A DNA stretch of 64,000 nucleotides from Seonamhaeicola sp. S2-3 (GCF_001971785.1 NZ_CP019389.1:135001-199000), one strand, 5' to 3'. Shown: positions 20,301 to 28,999, counted from the stretch's first letter. Notes: generated from the sequence alone by a model not told the origin. A program made the numbers and translations.

Positions 20301-21363
20301 TATAAAGCATATATGCTGCTAAAATACCAAAAATGATATTTGGGAACCATACAGCTATTATTGGAGGAAAATCTGATTGTTCTGCCATAACCCCAAAAAT
20401 CTTATCAAAAAACACAAATACCATGGCTATACAAATACCAATTGCGAGGTTTACCCCCATACCACCGCGTCTTTTAATTGAAGAAACCGCCACGGCAATA
20501 ATGGTTAAAATAAAAACTGAAACTGGTAAACTCCACTTACGGTATAAAACCAACTTAAAACGCCCTACTTGAGTTGAGCCCCTAGCCTCTTCTTTTTTAA
20601 TAAACTCCCTTAACTCATCATACATTAATATTTCGGCAGCATATAAAGGAGGCGTTAAATCTCCTACCTTAAAAGTAAAGAGTGTATCTTTTCTTTTTAA
20701 AGTTTCTATTTTATCTTCATTCTCAAGAATGTCTCGTTTAGTATAATTTGTTAATCTATAGGTAGAGTCTTTTTCTATAAATCTAATAGAACTAGCTGTT
20801 ATTTTATATGTGAGTTTGTTATCTTCAAAATGCTCTAATGTAAAATTTTGTCCGACGTTATTTTTAATATTAAAACTACTTACATAAATAATTTCATTAT
20901 CATTTATTTGCCTAAAAACATTGGTATTATCAACTGCTTTTCTTCCTTTTTTCAGGTATTTATAACTAAAGCTATTAAACCCTTCACTTGCTTTAGGAGC
21001 TAAAAACAAACCTAATATTATTGAAAATACTGCTACTATAGCTGCACCAATTAAGTAAGGTCTTAAAAATCGGGTAAAAGAAACACCAGAACTTAAAAAA
21101 GCAATAATCTCTGTGTTATTGGCTAGTTTAGAAGTAAACCAAATAACTGATAAGAATAAAAATAACGGAAATAATAAATGTGCAAAATAAATAGTAAAGT
21201 CTAAAAAATATAACAATACTTCTGGTAAAGGCACTTCATTTTCAAGTATTTTACCAATTTTTTCTGCTAAGTGCACTGTAATTCCTATAGGAATAAACAG
21301 CAGCAACATCATTGCAAATGTTAACAAATAGCGTTTTAATATGTACCAGTCTAGTATCTTCAT
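20287..21363 (-). CDS. LptF/LptG-family lipopolysaccharide export permease
   Basis: A 358-residue permease of the YjgP/YjgQ family. Three membrane helices lie at the N-terminus (starting ILDWYILKRYLLTFAMMLLLF). A periplasmic beta-jellyroll-like domain occupies about residues 130-260. Three more helices end the protein. With LptB it extracts LPS from the inner membrane. Which of LptF or LptG it is cannot be decided here. Operon order: tgt, this gene (6-base gap), eamA. Confidence 0.92.
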   Translation of the reverse strand: MKILDWYILKRYLLTFAMMLLLFIPIGITVHLAEKIGKILENEVPLPEVLLYFLDFTIYFAHLLFPLFLFLSVIWFTSKLANNTEIIAFLSSGVSFTRFLRPYLIGAAIVAVFSIILGLFLAPKASEGFNSFSYKYLKKGRKAVDNTNVFRQINDNEIIYVSSFNIKNNVGQNFTLEHFEDNKLTYKITASSIRFIEKDSTYRLTNYTKRDILENEDKIETLKRKDTLFTFKVGDLTPPLYAAEILMYDELREFIKKEEARGSTQVGRFKLVLYRKWSLPVSVFILTIIAVAVSSIKRRGGMGVNLAIGICIAMVFVFFDKIFGVMAEQSDFPPIIAVWFPNIIFGILAAYMLYNAKR

Positions 21364-21369
21364 TAACTT

Positions 21370-22500
21370 TTACAAACGTTTATCCATTTGTTTTACCATT
21401 TTATCTTTCCAAGCTTTAAAATCTCCTGCTAATATATGTTTTCTGGCTTCTCTAACCAACCATAAATAAAAACCTAAGTTATGAATAGTTGCTATTTGTT
21501 TGCCTAACAATTCGTTAACTGAAAATAGATGACGTAAATAGGCTTTGGTATATTCTGTATCAACAAAAGTTATACCCATTTCATCAATTGGAGAAAAATC
21601 ATCCTCCCATTTTTTGTTTTTAATATTTATGGTTCCGTGTGCTGTAAATAACATACCATTTCTTGCATTACGTGTTGGCATTACACAATCAAACATATCT
21701 ACACCTAACGCAATATTTTCTAAAATATTGATTGGAGTCCCTACTCCCATCAAATATCTTGGTTTATCTTCGGGTAAAATACTGCAAACAACATCTGTCA
21801 TGGCATACATTTCTTCGGCAGGTTCTCCAACCGATAAGCCTCCAATGGCATTACCAACAGCACCTGCATTGGCTATATATTCTGCAGATTGAATACGCAA
21901 GTCTTTATACGTACTTCCTTGTACTATTGGAAAAAAAGCTTGATTATAACCATACTTTAATGGTGTTTTTGCTAAATGAGCAATACAACGGTCTAACCAC
22001 CTATGTGTCATATGCATAGAGCGTTTTGCATAGTTATAATCACATGGATAAGGCGTACATTCATCAAAAGCCATGATAATATCTGCCCCAATACTGCGTT
22101 GAATTTCCATAACATTTTCGGGTGTAAACACATGATAACTCCCATCAATATGCGATTTAAATTTTACGCCCTCTTCTTTAATCTTTCTATTGGCAGATAA
22201 AGAATAGACTTGATAACCTCCAGAATCGGTTAAAATATTTCTATCCCAATTCATAAATTTATGAAGTCCACCTGCTTTTTCAATAATATCTGTTTGCGGA
22301 CGCAGATATAAGTGATAGGTGTTTCCTAAAATAATATCAGGATTTATATCTTGTTTTAATTCACGCTGGTGTACGCCTTTCACAGTTGCAACAGTGCCTA
22401 CGGGCATAAAAATAGGGGTTTCTATAACGCCATGATCTGTAGTTAACTTACCTGCCCTTGCTTTGCTTTGTGAATCTTTTCCGTTTAGTTGAAATTTCAT
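21370..22500 (-). CDS. tgt: tRNA-guanine transglycosylase, lacking the usual zinc cysteines
   Basis: A 376-residue TIM-barrel enzyme that exchanges guanine 34 for preQ1 in Asp, Asn, His and Tyr tRNAs. Conserved blocks are LGNTYHLYLRP, LTDSGGYQVYSL, VGEPAEEMY and GVDMFDCVMPTRNARNG, which includes the nucleophile Asp. The C-terminal zinc site of bacterial Tgt normally reads CxCxxC...H. Here SPIDEMGITFVDTEYTKAYLRH has no cysteine, while the His of TIHNL remains. This may be a lineage feature. A TATCTTTG box (22519-22526, minus strand) lies just upstream. Confidence 0.95.
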   Translation of the reverse strand: MKFQLNGKDSQSKARAGKLTTDHGVIETPIFMPVGTVATVKGVHQRELKQDINPDIILGNTYHLYLRPQTDIIEKAGGLHKFMNWDRNILTDSGGYQVYSLSANRKIKEEGVKFKSHIDGSYHVFTPENVMEIQRSIGADIIMAFDECTPYPCDYNYAKRSMHMTHRWLDRCIAHLAKTPLKYGYNQAFFPIVQGSTYKDLRIQSAEYIANAGAVGNAIGGLSVGEPAEEMYAMTDVVCSILPEDKPRYLMGVGTPINILENIALGVDMFDCVMPTRNARNGMLFTAHGTINIKNKKWEDDFSPIDEMGITFVDTEYTKAYLRHLFSVNELLGKQIATIHNLGFYLWLVREARKHILAGDFKAWKDKMVKQMDKRL

Positions 22501-22623
22501 TTTTTACTATTCTGAGCGCAAAGATAAATAACTGAAAAATGATAACTATTGTATTGAATAGAAAATAAATTGGTTTTGGCAACGTTTTTGATAATGTTAA
22601 CCAAATCTTAAAAACGAACAGTT

Positions 22624-23220
22624 ATGAAAATTTTAAAAAACTTATTATTTAGCCTTTTTATTATTGCTTTAGCTTCTTCTACTGCTAAGGCTCAAACCGC
22701 TACTGGTTTTGGTTTAAAAGGCGGATTAAATTACAATGCTAATGGTGATTATTTTGATTCTGTAGGTGCTAATGCTAAGCATCCTGATAGAAATATTGGG
22801 TATCACATTGGAATTTTTGGAAAAATAGGAACCAAACTATACTTTAAACCAGAGTTAGTTTACACAAGTACAAAAAGTGATTATAATGATGATAGTTTTA
22901 ACATGCAAAAACTGGATGCACCTTTACTTATTGGTACAAAAGTAATTGGCCCGTTAAGTGTATTTGGAGGTCCTTCTTTTCAGTATATACTAGATACCGA
23001 GTTTGATGGTATTGCAATAAATGATGTTAAAAATGATTTTACCGTAGGGCTTAACTTTGGAATTGGGCTAAACTTAAAAAAGGTGGGTATTGACCTTAGG
23101 TATGAACGTGGTTTTAATGATAACGAAGCTACATTTATAAATACCAATTTAGGTTCTGTTGAAAATAGATTAGACACCAGACCAGATCAATTAATTTTAA
23201 GTTTATCTATTATTTTATAA
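22624..23220 (+). CDS. Small outer-membrane beta-barrel protein
   Basis: A 198-residue protein with a signal peptide ending at AKAQ (about residue 24). It has an OmpA/PorT-like eight-strand barrel pattern (FGLKGGLNYNA, LYFKPELVYTS, VGLNFGIGLNLKKVGIDLRYERG) and ends in LSLSIIL. Such proteins are abundant in flavobacteria and mostly uncharacterised. Monocistronic, with a strong terminator. Confidence 0.85.
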   Translation: MKILKNLLFSLFIIALASSTAKAQTATGFGLKGGLNYNANGDYFDSVGANAKHPDRNIGYHIGIFGKIGTKLYFKPELVYTSTKSDYNDDSFNMQKLDAPLLIGTKVIGPLSVFGGPSFQYILDTEFDGIAINDVKNDFTVGLNFGIGLNLKKVGIDLRYERGFNDNEATFINTNLGSVENRLDTRPDQLILSLSIIL

Positions 23221-23238
23221 ACTTTAGTTTTCAGTTAT

Positions 23239-23269
23239 AAAAAAACCTCGCTTTTAGCGAGGTTTTTTT
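23239..23269 (+). terminator. Terminator
   Basis: AAAAACCTCGC (23241-23251), loop of five, GCGAGGTTTTT (23257-23267). It can also serve the convergent lipoprotein gene at 23288, because A and T tracts flank both sides. Confidence 0.9.
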
Positions 23270-23287
23270 ATTTATTCTCTTTTTATT

Positions 23288-24220
23288 CTAAGTATTAGAT
23301 TCTGTTTCTTCAGGATCTAAATACTTAGGTATACCGTTTTTACCAATATCATTTGTTGGGTCGCCATCTCCATCAATATCTTCATATATTGTTGGTATAC
23401 CATCTCCATCATCATCTGAATCTATGTAATTGTACAGTGGAAAACCATTTACGAAGTCTTCATCGGTATTTTCATCAAACAAATCTCCATCTCCATTTAA
23501 ATCTTCTAAATAAGAAGGAACTCCGTCTCCATCATGATCATTTTCGGTAGTATGTATCAATTCAAATTTAAAAGCTATTGGCGAATATGATGAAATGGAT
23601 GATGTAGCACTAGAAAAATAACCTAAGCCCGATGGCAAAAACATAACGCCCACACCAGAGTTTACAAAATCTACCGTACCATCATTATTTTCTACATAAC
23701 TTTCGGCAACATTAAAATCTGGTAACACTTTTCTCCAACCAGGTACTAAGTCTATTAAATCAAACTCTACTGGGGTTACTGCACTATCAAACACTTCATT
23801 ATCTAATGTAAAACCTTCATAATTCACCAAAACATTATCTGCAAAAGTTGGAGAATCTTCGCCTCCACCTTGGTTTAATTTCAATACATAAAATTCATAA
23901 TCTGTATCTGCATATACGGTTGTTTTTGCAGCGCCCACAGCGTTTATTAATAATGAATCTGCATCGGATGAAATGGTTAATCCCTCTGTACTCATTATCT
24001 TTAAATCTGCAATTTTCGGATTTGTATTTCCTTCAAAATCACTTTTATTGTAGTAATGCGTTTCTAAATACTCAATAATAGAGTCATTATCTACAATCTG
24101 CTGTTCTGCTCTATCTCTTATTTCTACTGTAACCGTATCATCTCCATCATCATCTTTTTTACAAGACAAAAAACAAACAGACAAACACAGTATACTCAAA
24201 CAGATTTTTCCTAATTTCAT
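23288..24220 (-). CDS. Surface lipoprotein: FKBP-type domain plus thrombospondin type 3-like calcium repeats
   Basis: A 310-residue lipoprotein. The signal peptide ends in a lipobox with Cys20 (FLSC) followed by KKDDDGDD, an acidic stretch like the export signals that send Bacteroidota lipoproteins to the cell surface. Residues about 120-220 resemble an FKBP peptidyl-prolyl isomerase fold (DNVLVNYEGFTLDNEVFDSA, VPGWRKVLPDF). Residues about 225-305 hold repeated DxDxDGxP/D motifs typical of calcium-binding thrombospondin type 3 repeats. The isomerase pocket looks incomplete, so activity is uncertain. Confidence 0.78.
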   Translation of the reverse strand: MKLGKICLSILCLSVCFLSCKKDDDGDDTVTVEIRDRAEQQIVDNDSIIEYLETHYYNKSDFEGNTNPKIADLKIMSTEGLTISSDADSLLINAVGAAKTTVYADTDYEFYVLKLNQGGGEDSPTFADNVLVNYEGFTLDNEVFDSAVTPVEFDLIDLVPGWRKVLPDFNVAESYVENNDGTVDFVNSGVGVMFLPSGLGYFSSATSSISSYSPIAFKFELIHTTENDHDGDGVPSYLEDLNGDGDLFDENTDEDFVNGFPLYNYIDSDDDGDGIPTIYEDIDGDGDPTNDIGKNGIPKYLDPEETESNT

Positions 24221-24312
24221 ATGAATTTTAAATATTGTTATTTTTGAGGCGCAAGATACAATTTTAATACAATCTTGCCCAATAACATTAACGTAGTTTT
24301 AGCAATAATTAT

Positions 24313-24684
24313 ATGCGAATAGACAAGTATTTATGGTGTGTTAGGTATTACAAAACCAGATCTTTAGCTACTACAGCTTGCAAAAAGGGACACGTAAGAG
24401 TAAATAATGAAATTGTAAAACCTAGTAGAGAGGTTTATCCGTTGGATATTATTGAGGTTAGAAAAAACCAAATAAACTACAAACTAAAGGTAAATGATAT
24501 TCCTGAAAGTAGAGTTGGCGCTAAACTTGTTGATATTTACAGGACTGATACCACACCAAAAGAAGCCTTTGAAGCCCAAGAACTTTTAAAATTTTCTAAA
24601 GATTATTACAGAAAAAAAGGAACTGGTAGGCCTACAAAAAAAGATAGACGTGATATTGATGATTATACTACCGAAAATGAGTAA
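24313..24684 (+). CDS. S4-domain RNA-binding protein, Hsp15-like
   Basis: A 123-residue protein whose first 60 residues form an S4 domain (MRIDKYLWCVRYYKTRSLAT, then KKGHVRVNN). The basic tail (RKKGTGRPTKKDRRDI) is typical of HslR/Hsp15, which in E. coli rescues stalled 50S-peptidyl-tRNA complexes. The next gene follows after 26 bases. Confidence 0.88.
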   Translation: MRIDKYLWCVRYYKTRSLATTACKKGHVRVNNEIVKPSREVYPLDIIEVRKNQINYKLKVNDIPESRVGAKLVDIYRTDTTPKEAFEAQELLKFSKDYYRKKGTGRPTKKDRRDIDDYTTENE

Positions 24685-24710
24685 TTTTATACTTTATACA
24701 AATTAAGGAT

Positions 24711-25214
24711 ATGACAGTTAAAAATAATGTGATATTAAACCATACCGAAATTAATCATAAAATACGCCGTATTGCGTTTCAGATATACGAGAACAATGTA
24801 GATGAAAAAGAAGTGATTCTGGCTGGTATTGATAAAAACGGTTACATATTTGCAAAAAAACTTAAATCTGTACTTCAAAAAATATCAGACATCAATCTGG
24901 TTTTATGTAAAGTTAGTATTGATAAAAAGAACCCTCAATCTGAAATAAAAACTTCTATTTCTGAAGAAGATTACAAAAACAAATCATTAATTTTAGTTGA
25001 TGATGTTTTAAACTCTGGTACCACTTTAATTTATGGAGTAAAACATTTTTTAAACGTACCTTTAAAACAATTTAAAACAGCTGTTTTAGTTAACCGAAAT
25101 CATAAAAAATATCCTGTAAAAGCAGATTTTAAAGGCATTTCTTTATCTACATCACTTCATGAGCACGTTAATGTAGTTTTAGAAGGAAACGTATTTGAAG
25201 CTGTTTTAGAATAA
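24711..25214 (+). CDS. Phosphoribosyltransferase (PyrR/HPRT-type fold)
   Basis: A 167-residue type I PRTase with the PRPP-binding signature LILVDDVLNSGTTL (about 99-112). Its substrate is not identifiable. The length is close to PyrR, but PyrR-specific features were not recognised. The last 9 bases overlap the convergent aroK gene. Confidence 0.82.
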   Translation: MTVKNNVILNHTEINHKIRRIAFQIYENNVDEKEVILAGIDKNGYIFAKKLKSVLQKISDINLVLCKVSIDKKNPQSEIKTSISEEDYKNKSLILVDDVLNSGTTLIYGVKHFLNVPLKQFKTAVLVNRNHKKYPVKADFKGISLSTSLHEHVNVVLEGNVFEAVLE

Positions 25215-25724
25215 GGTTAGAATTTCTTTAACAACTTCATCTTTGGTTTTGTTATCTGTAAGAATTTGATGTTCTGCTTTACTGTAATAAGGAGATCTTT
25301 CAAATAAGTGCTTACCAATAAATTCTTCTAATTCTTCTTTTGTTTCAATATGAGCAATTAATGGGCGTTTAGCCTTTTTAAGAATTAGTTTATCTGCTAA
25401 TTTTTTAATAGATGCCTTTAAATAAATACTTGTAGCATTTTTAGCATCAATAATATGTTGCATATTGTTACCAAAACAAGGCGTTCCCCCTCCTAGTGAA
25501 AGAATTATATCTTTATCATTTTTTAGAAGCTTTTGTAAGTACTCCTCTTCTTTTTTTCTAAAATATATTTCGCCTTTAGTTTCAAAAATTTCTTTAACGC
25601 TTGCATTTTCTTTTTCTTCAATAAAATCGTCTAAATCTATCAAATCATAATCTGTTTTTTTTGATAATCTCCTTCCAATTGAAGATTTTCCAGATCCCAT
25701 ATACCCTATTAAAACTATTATCAT
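25206..25724 (-). CDS. aroK: Shikimate kinase
   Basis: A 172-residue P-loop kinase phosphorylating shikimate in aromatic amino-acid synthesis. Walker A is GYMGSGKSSIGRRLS (about 7-21). The substrate site DLDDFIEEKE and the GGGTPCF motif are intact. Length is standard. Confidence 0.95.
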   Translation of the reverse strand: MIIVLIGYMGSGKSSIGRRLSKKTDYDLIDLDDFIEEKENASVKEIFETKGEIYFRKKEEEYLQKLLKNDKDIILSLGGGTPCFGNNMQHIIDAKNATSIYLKASIKKLADKLILKKAKRPLIAHIETKEELEEFIGKHLFERSPYYSKAEHQILTDNKTKDEVVKEILTLF

Positions 25725-25800
25725 TTTTACGCTATAAATTGATTATTAAAAACATACGTTAAAGTGGTGCAAAAAAACAAAAAAATATTTAAAAAAAATA

Positions 25801-25830
25801 TTGTTTTATTAATTAAAGGTTCTATATTTG
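25801..25830 (+). promoter_or_regulatory. tRNA-Lys promoter
   Basis: TTG (25801-25803), 19 bases, TATATTTG (25823-25830), 28 bases before the mature tRNA: a strong Bacteroidota promoter. Confidence 0.8.
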
Positions 25831-25858
25831 CACCCGCAAACGCAAAGAAGCCTTGCAA

Positions 25859-25931
25859 GACCGGGTAGCTCAGTTGGTAGAGCATCTCCCTTTTAAGGAG
25901 AGGGTCCTGGGTTCGAGCCCCAGCCCGGTCA
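25859..25931 (+). tRNA. tRNA-Lys (anticodon TTT)
   Basis: A 73-base cloverleaf: acceptor GACCGGG/CCCGGTC with discriminator A, D-arm AGCTCAGTTGGTAGAGC, anticodon loop CTTTTAA, T-loop GTTCGAGCC. No CCA is encoded. Transcribed alone between its own promoter and terminator. Confidence 0.97.
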
Positions 25932-25954
25932 CTAGAATCACTTCAAAATTATTC

Positions 25955-25988
25955 AAAAAGCCTGAAACTTAATACTTTCAGGCTTTTT
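25955..25988 (+). terminator. tRNA-Lys terminator
   Basis: AAAAAGCCTGAAA (25955-25967) paired with TTTCAGGCTTTTT (25976-25988): a 13-bp stem with an 8-base loop. Confidence 0.9.
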
Positions 25989-26006
25989 CATTTTTCTTAA
26001 TACCAA

Positions 26007-26075
26007 GGATCAAGTCCAAAATGGGATCAAGGGATCAAGGGATCAAGGGATCAAGTCCAAAATCTGGGTTTTTAC
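26007..26075. repeat. Stack of broken insertion-sequence ends and an 8-bp tandem repeat
   Basis: Directly before the first full insertion sequence lie two shorter copies of its left end: GGATCAAGTCCAAAAT (26007-26022) and a 28-base copy (26048-26075) identical to the first 28 bases of the complete element. Between them GGGATCAA is repeated four times (26023-26054; the last unit runs into the 28-base end). The simplest reading is repeated insertion and loss of the same element at its own end. Confidence 0.8.
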
Positions 26076-26107
26076 GGATCAAGTCCAAAATCTGGGTTTT
26101 TACCATT

Positions 26108-27043
26108 TTAAGAATATAATTTAATCAAGCGATATAAGAAGTATTCCGTATTCCTGACTCCCCTAAATTGAGATCTAAAAGCCTTTACTTTGGCATTAAA
26201 GGATTCAGCTGAAGCATTAGTACTTCTGTTTATAAAATAGTTGAGTACAGAGCGGTAATTTAAAGTAATACTATTGGCTACCGTTTGGAAGCTCTTAAAT
26301 CCTGACTCCTCTACATCTTTGTACCAGTGGGCTAGTTTGGTGTAAGCTACTTTAATATCTATGGCTTGGTTAAAAATATTCCTCAAGCCTTGAACAAGTC
26401 CATAAGCTTTCTTTAATTCTGGGTATTCATTAAACAATATCTGTCCCCTCTCTTTCTGATTTGGAGTCCATTTATCTGGGGATTTATACAGTAGATATCT
26501 ACTCCTGGCCAGGAGTTGTTTTGAGCTATCACCATTAGAAAAAGTTACAGGTTTAAATTCTTTGTCGGCAGCTCTAGATAGCTTTATCTGTTCATTTTCT
26601 TGATCCAAAGCTTCCCATCGGTATTTGATACGAAGATCTTGGAGCGCCTCTATTGCCAGCTTCTGTACATGGAACCTGTCTGTTACTTGGATGGCTTTCG
26701 GGAAACATTTAGTGGAGATTGTTTTCATAGAGTTAGCCATGTCTAAGGTAATCTCTTTCACTTTAGCACGCTTCTTTGCTGGGATCTTCAAGAGTTGTTC
26801 GATAATAGGCTCCACTTTAGTTCCGTGGAATATCCCAACTAAAGCCCCTTTCTTTCCTTTGGCCTTCTTATTGGTAATGATGGTATAGAGCTCTCCCTTG
26901 GACAGCGCTGTCTCATCAATGGATAAATAAGAACCTAAGTTTTCAGGGAAAACAAGCCACTGTTTAGCATGACTCTTATGCTCCCATTGCTTAAAATCAC
27001 TTAAGTGATCCTTATAATGTCTTTGAAGCCTTTTTCCGGACAT
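26108..27043 (-). CDS. Transposase catalytic region (copy 1)
   Basis: A 311-residue DDE transposase of the ISL3-related ISAon1 group. YLSIDETALSKGELYT carries the first catalytic Asp, VKEITLDMAN and the following VTDRFHVQKLA the second, and STNASAESFNAKVKAF the terminal Glu. It lies +1 relative to the upstream N-terminal gene. Reading upstream in this frame gives TALSSQQLGHQYG before the Met, so the coding region probably starts earlier by frameshift from 27087-27473. A T6A4 run on the coding strand (27098-27108) is a candidate slippage site. It differs from copy 2 by one residue (Lys versus Arg in ALSKGEL). Confidence 0.88.
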   Translation of the reverse strand: MSGKRLQRHYKDHLSDFKQWEHKSHAKQWLVFPENLGSYLSIDETALSKGELYTIITNKKAKGKKGALVGIFHGTKVEPIIEQLLKIPAKKRAKVKEITLDMANSMKTISTKCFPKAIQVTDRFHVQKLAIEALQDLRIKYRWEALDQENEQIKLSRAADKEFKPVTFSNGDSSKQLLARSRYLLYKSPDKWTPNQKERGQILFNEYPELKKAYGLVQGLRNIFNQAIDIKVAYTKLAHWYKDVEESGFKSFQTVANSITLNYRSVLNYFINRSTNASAESFNAKVKAFRSQFRGVRNTEYFLYRLIKLYS

Positions 27044-27086
27044 ACCATACTGGTGCCCAAGTTGTTGGCTGCTCAGAGCAGTATTA

Positions 27087-27473
27087 TCAGTCGATTTCTT
27101 TTAAAAAAGCAGCAAACTCTTTTGATATTCGAGTTCCCTGTGCAATAAATTCATCCCATTCACGACTTACTTTAATCCTCTTTTTATCAAGTAGAACGTC
27201 CCAACGCCTTCGTTTAAGATTTAATGATAGTAGATTGTCTCGAACGGGATAATCCTCGATTATTCGAGGCTCCATGAAGCCACTGGCTTTATACTTGCAA
27301 TCCTTGTACTTAGATGGTATTTGTTTTTTCTCCTCCAAATATATCGTTAGACGGTTCTCATATAAAACATGCTTTATAGGCTTCTTATCGAATCCAACAA
27401 TATCAAAATACTCTAATATTCCTTCTGGTAATATTAAACTTAACAAGGATAACTCAGTGTCTTTATTCATCAA
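27087..27473 (-). CDS. Transposase N-terminal region (copy 1)
   Basis: A 128-residue protein of the ISAon1 N-terminal-region family. It begins MMNKDTELSLLSLILPEGIL and contains KYKDCKYKASGFMEPRIIEDYPV and a basic LKRRRWDVLLDKKRIK stretch. It probably carries DNA-binding functions and is joined to the catalytic part by a +1 frame change near its end. Identical in copy 2. Confidence 0.85.
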   Translation of the reverse strand: MMNKDTELSLLSLILPEGILEYFDIVGFDKKPIKHVLYENRLTIYLEEKKQIPSKYKDCKYKASGFMEPRIIEDYPVRDNLLSLNLKRRRWDVLLDKKRIKVSREWDEFIAQGTRISKEFAAFLKEID

Positions 27474-27571
27474 TATAATTTAAAGTACAAAGAAAATTAT
27501 TTTTCTCTTTAGACCCAACTTTTGAGATTGATCCGATCCGGATCAAGTCCAAAATCTGGGTTTTTACCATT

Positions 27572-28507
27572 TTAAGAATATAATTTAATCAAGCGATATA
27601 AGAAGTATTCCGTATTCCTGACTCCCCTAAATTGAGATCTAAAAGCCTTTACTTTGGCATTAAAGGATTCAGCTGAAGCATTAGTACTTCTGTTTATAAA
27701 ATAGTTGAGTACAGAGCGGTAATTTAAAGTAATACTATTGGCTACCGTTTGGAAGCTCTTAAATCCTGACTCCTCTACATCTTTGTACCAGTGGGCTAGT
27801 TTGGTGTAAGCTACTTTAATATCTATGGCTTGGTTAAAAATATTCCTCAAGCCTTGAACAAGTCCATAAGCTTTCTTTAATTCTGGGTATTCATTAAACA
27901 ATATCTGTCCCCTCTCTTTCTGATTTGGAGTCCATTTATCTGGGGATTTATACAGTAGATATCTACTCCTGGCCAGGAGTTGTTTTGAGCTATCACCATT
28001 AGAAAAAGTTACAGGTTTAAATTCTTTGTCGGCAGCTCTAGATAGCTTTATCTGTTCATTTTCTTGATCCAAAGCTTCCCATCGGTATTTGATACGAAGA
28101 TCTTGGAGCGCCTCTATTGCCAGCTTCTGTACATGGAACCTGTCTGTTACTTGGATGGCTTTCGGGAAACATTTAGTGGAGATTGTTTTCATAGAGTTTG
28201 CCATGTCTAAGGTAATCTCTTTCACTTTAGCACGCTTCTTTGCTGGGATCTTCAAGAGTTGTTCGATAATAGGCTCCACTTTAGTTCCGTGGAATATCCC
28301 AACTAAAGCCCCTTTCTTTCCTTTGGCCTTCTTATTGGTAATGATGGTATAGAGCTCTCCCCTGGACAGCGCTGTCTCATCAATGGATAAATAAGAACCT
28401 AAGTTTTCAGGGAAAACAAGCCACTGTTTAGCATGACTCTTATGCTCCCATTGCTTAAAATCACTTAAGTGATCCTTATAATGTCTTTGAAGCCTTTTTC
28501 CGGACAT
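27572..28507 (-). CDS. Transposase catalytic region (copy 2)
   Basis: Identical to the copy 1 product except ALSRGEL instead of ALSKGEL. All three catalytic acidic blocks are present, so it should be functional if the frame change occurs. Confidence 0.88.
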   Translation of the reverse strand: MSGKRLQRHYKDHLSDFKQWEHKSHAKQWLVFPENLGSYLSIDETALSRGELYTIITNKKAKGKKGALVGIFHGTKVEPIIEQLLKIPAKKRAKVKEITLDMANSMKTISTKCFPKAIQVTDRFHVQKLAIEALQDLRIKYRWEALDQENEQIKLSRAADKEFKPVTFSNGDSSKQLLARSRYLLYKSPDKWTPNQKERGQILFNEYPELKKAYGLVQGLRNIFNQAIDIKVAYTKLAHWYKDVEESGFKSFQTVANSITLNYRSVLNYFINRSTNASAESFNAKVKAFRSQFRGVRNTEYFLYRLIKLYS

Positions 28508-28550
28508 ACCATACTGGTGCCCAAGTTGTTGGCTGCTCAGAGCAGTATTA

Positions 28551-28937
28551 TCAGTCGATTTCTTTTAAAAAAGCAGCAAACTCTTTTGATATTCGAGTTC
28601 CCTGTGCAATAAATTCATCCCATTCACGACTTACTTTAATCCTCTTTTTATCAAGTAGAACGTCCCAACGCCTTCGTTTAAGATTTAATGATAGTAGATT
28701 GTCTCGAACGGGATAATCCTCGATTATTCGAGGCTCCATGAAGCCACTGGCTTTATACTTGCAATCCTTGTACTTAGATGGTATTTGTTTTTTCTCCTCC
28801 AAATATATCGTTAGACGGTTCTCATATAAAACATGCTTTATAGGCTTCTTATCGAATCCAACAATATCAAAATACTCTAATATTCCTTCTGGTAATATTA
28901 AACTTAACAAGGATAACTCAGTGTCTTTATTCATCAA
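28551..28937 (-). CDS. Transposase N-terminal region (copy 2)
   Basis: A 128-residue protein identical to the product of 27087-27473. The same T6A4 run precedes the stop codon, and the catalytic gene again lies in the +1 frame. Confidence 0.85.
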   Translation of the reverse strand: MMNKDTELSLLSLILPEGILEYFDIVGFDKKPIKHVLYENRLTIYLEEKKQIPSKYKDCKYKASGFMEPRIIEDYPVRDNLLSLNLKRRRWDVLLDKKRIKVSREWDEFIAQGTRISKEFAAFLKEID

Positions 28938-28999
28938 TATAATTTAAAGTACAAAGAAAATTATTTTTCTCTTTAGACCCAACTTTTGAGATTGATCCG

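Larger units (their letters stand above)
26076..27534 (-). mobile_element. Insertion sequence, ISAon1-like (DDE_Tnp_ISL3 domain), copy 1
   Basis: A 1459-bp element whose ends are imperfect inverted repeats: the left end begins GGATCAAGTCCAAAA and the right end, read inward, GGATCAATCTCAAAA (17 of 22 positions match over the first 22). It encodes an N-terminal-region protein and a catalytic protein in two frames. Copy 2 begins 6 bases after its right end. No clean target duplication is visible because the flanks are other copies of the element's ends. Confidence 0.88.
27540..28998 (-). mobile_element. Insertion sequence, ISAon1-like, copy 2
   Basis: A second 1459-bp copy in the same orientation, differing from copy 1 at only a few bases (for example 28198 and 28362). 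It has the same inverted-repeat ends. The junction with copy 1 is a 5-bp GATCC. On the right it abuts a different element whose end also begins GGATCA. Confidence 0.88.

Noticed and set aside
26023-26054. Short regular repeats that could suggest a CRISPR array
   Set aside because: The 8-bp units have no spacers and are derived from insertion-sequence ends.
26076-28998. Tandem insertion sequences as an assembly duplication
   Set aside because: The copies differ at several bases and have different outer flanks, so a simple duplication error is unlikely, though long reads would settle it.
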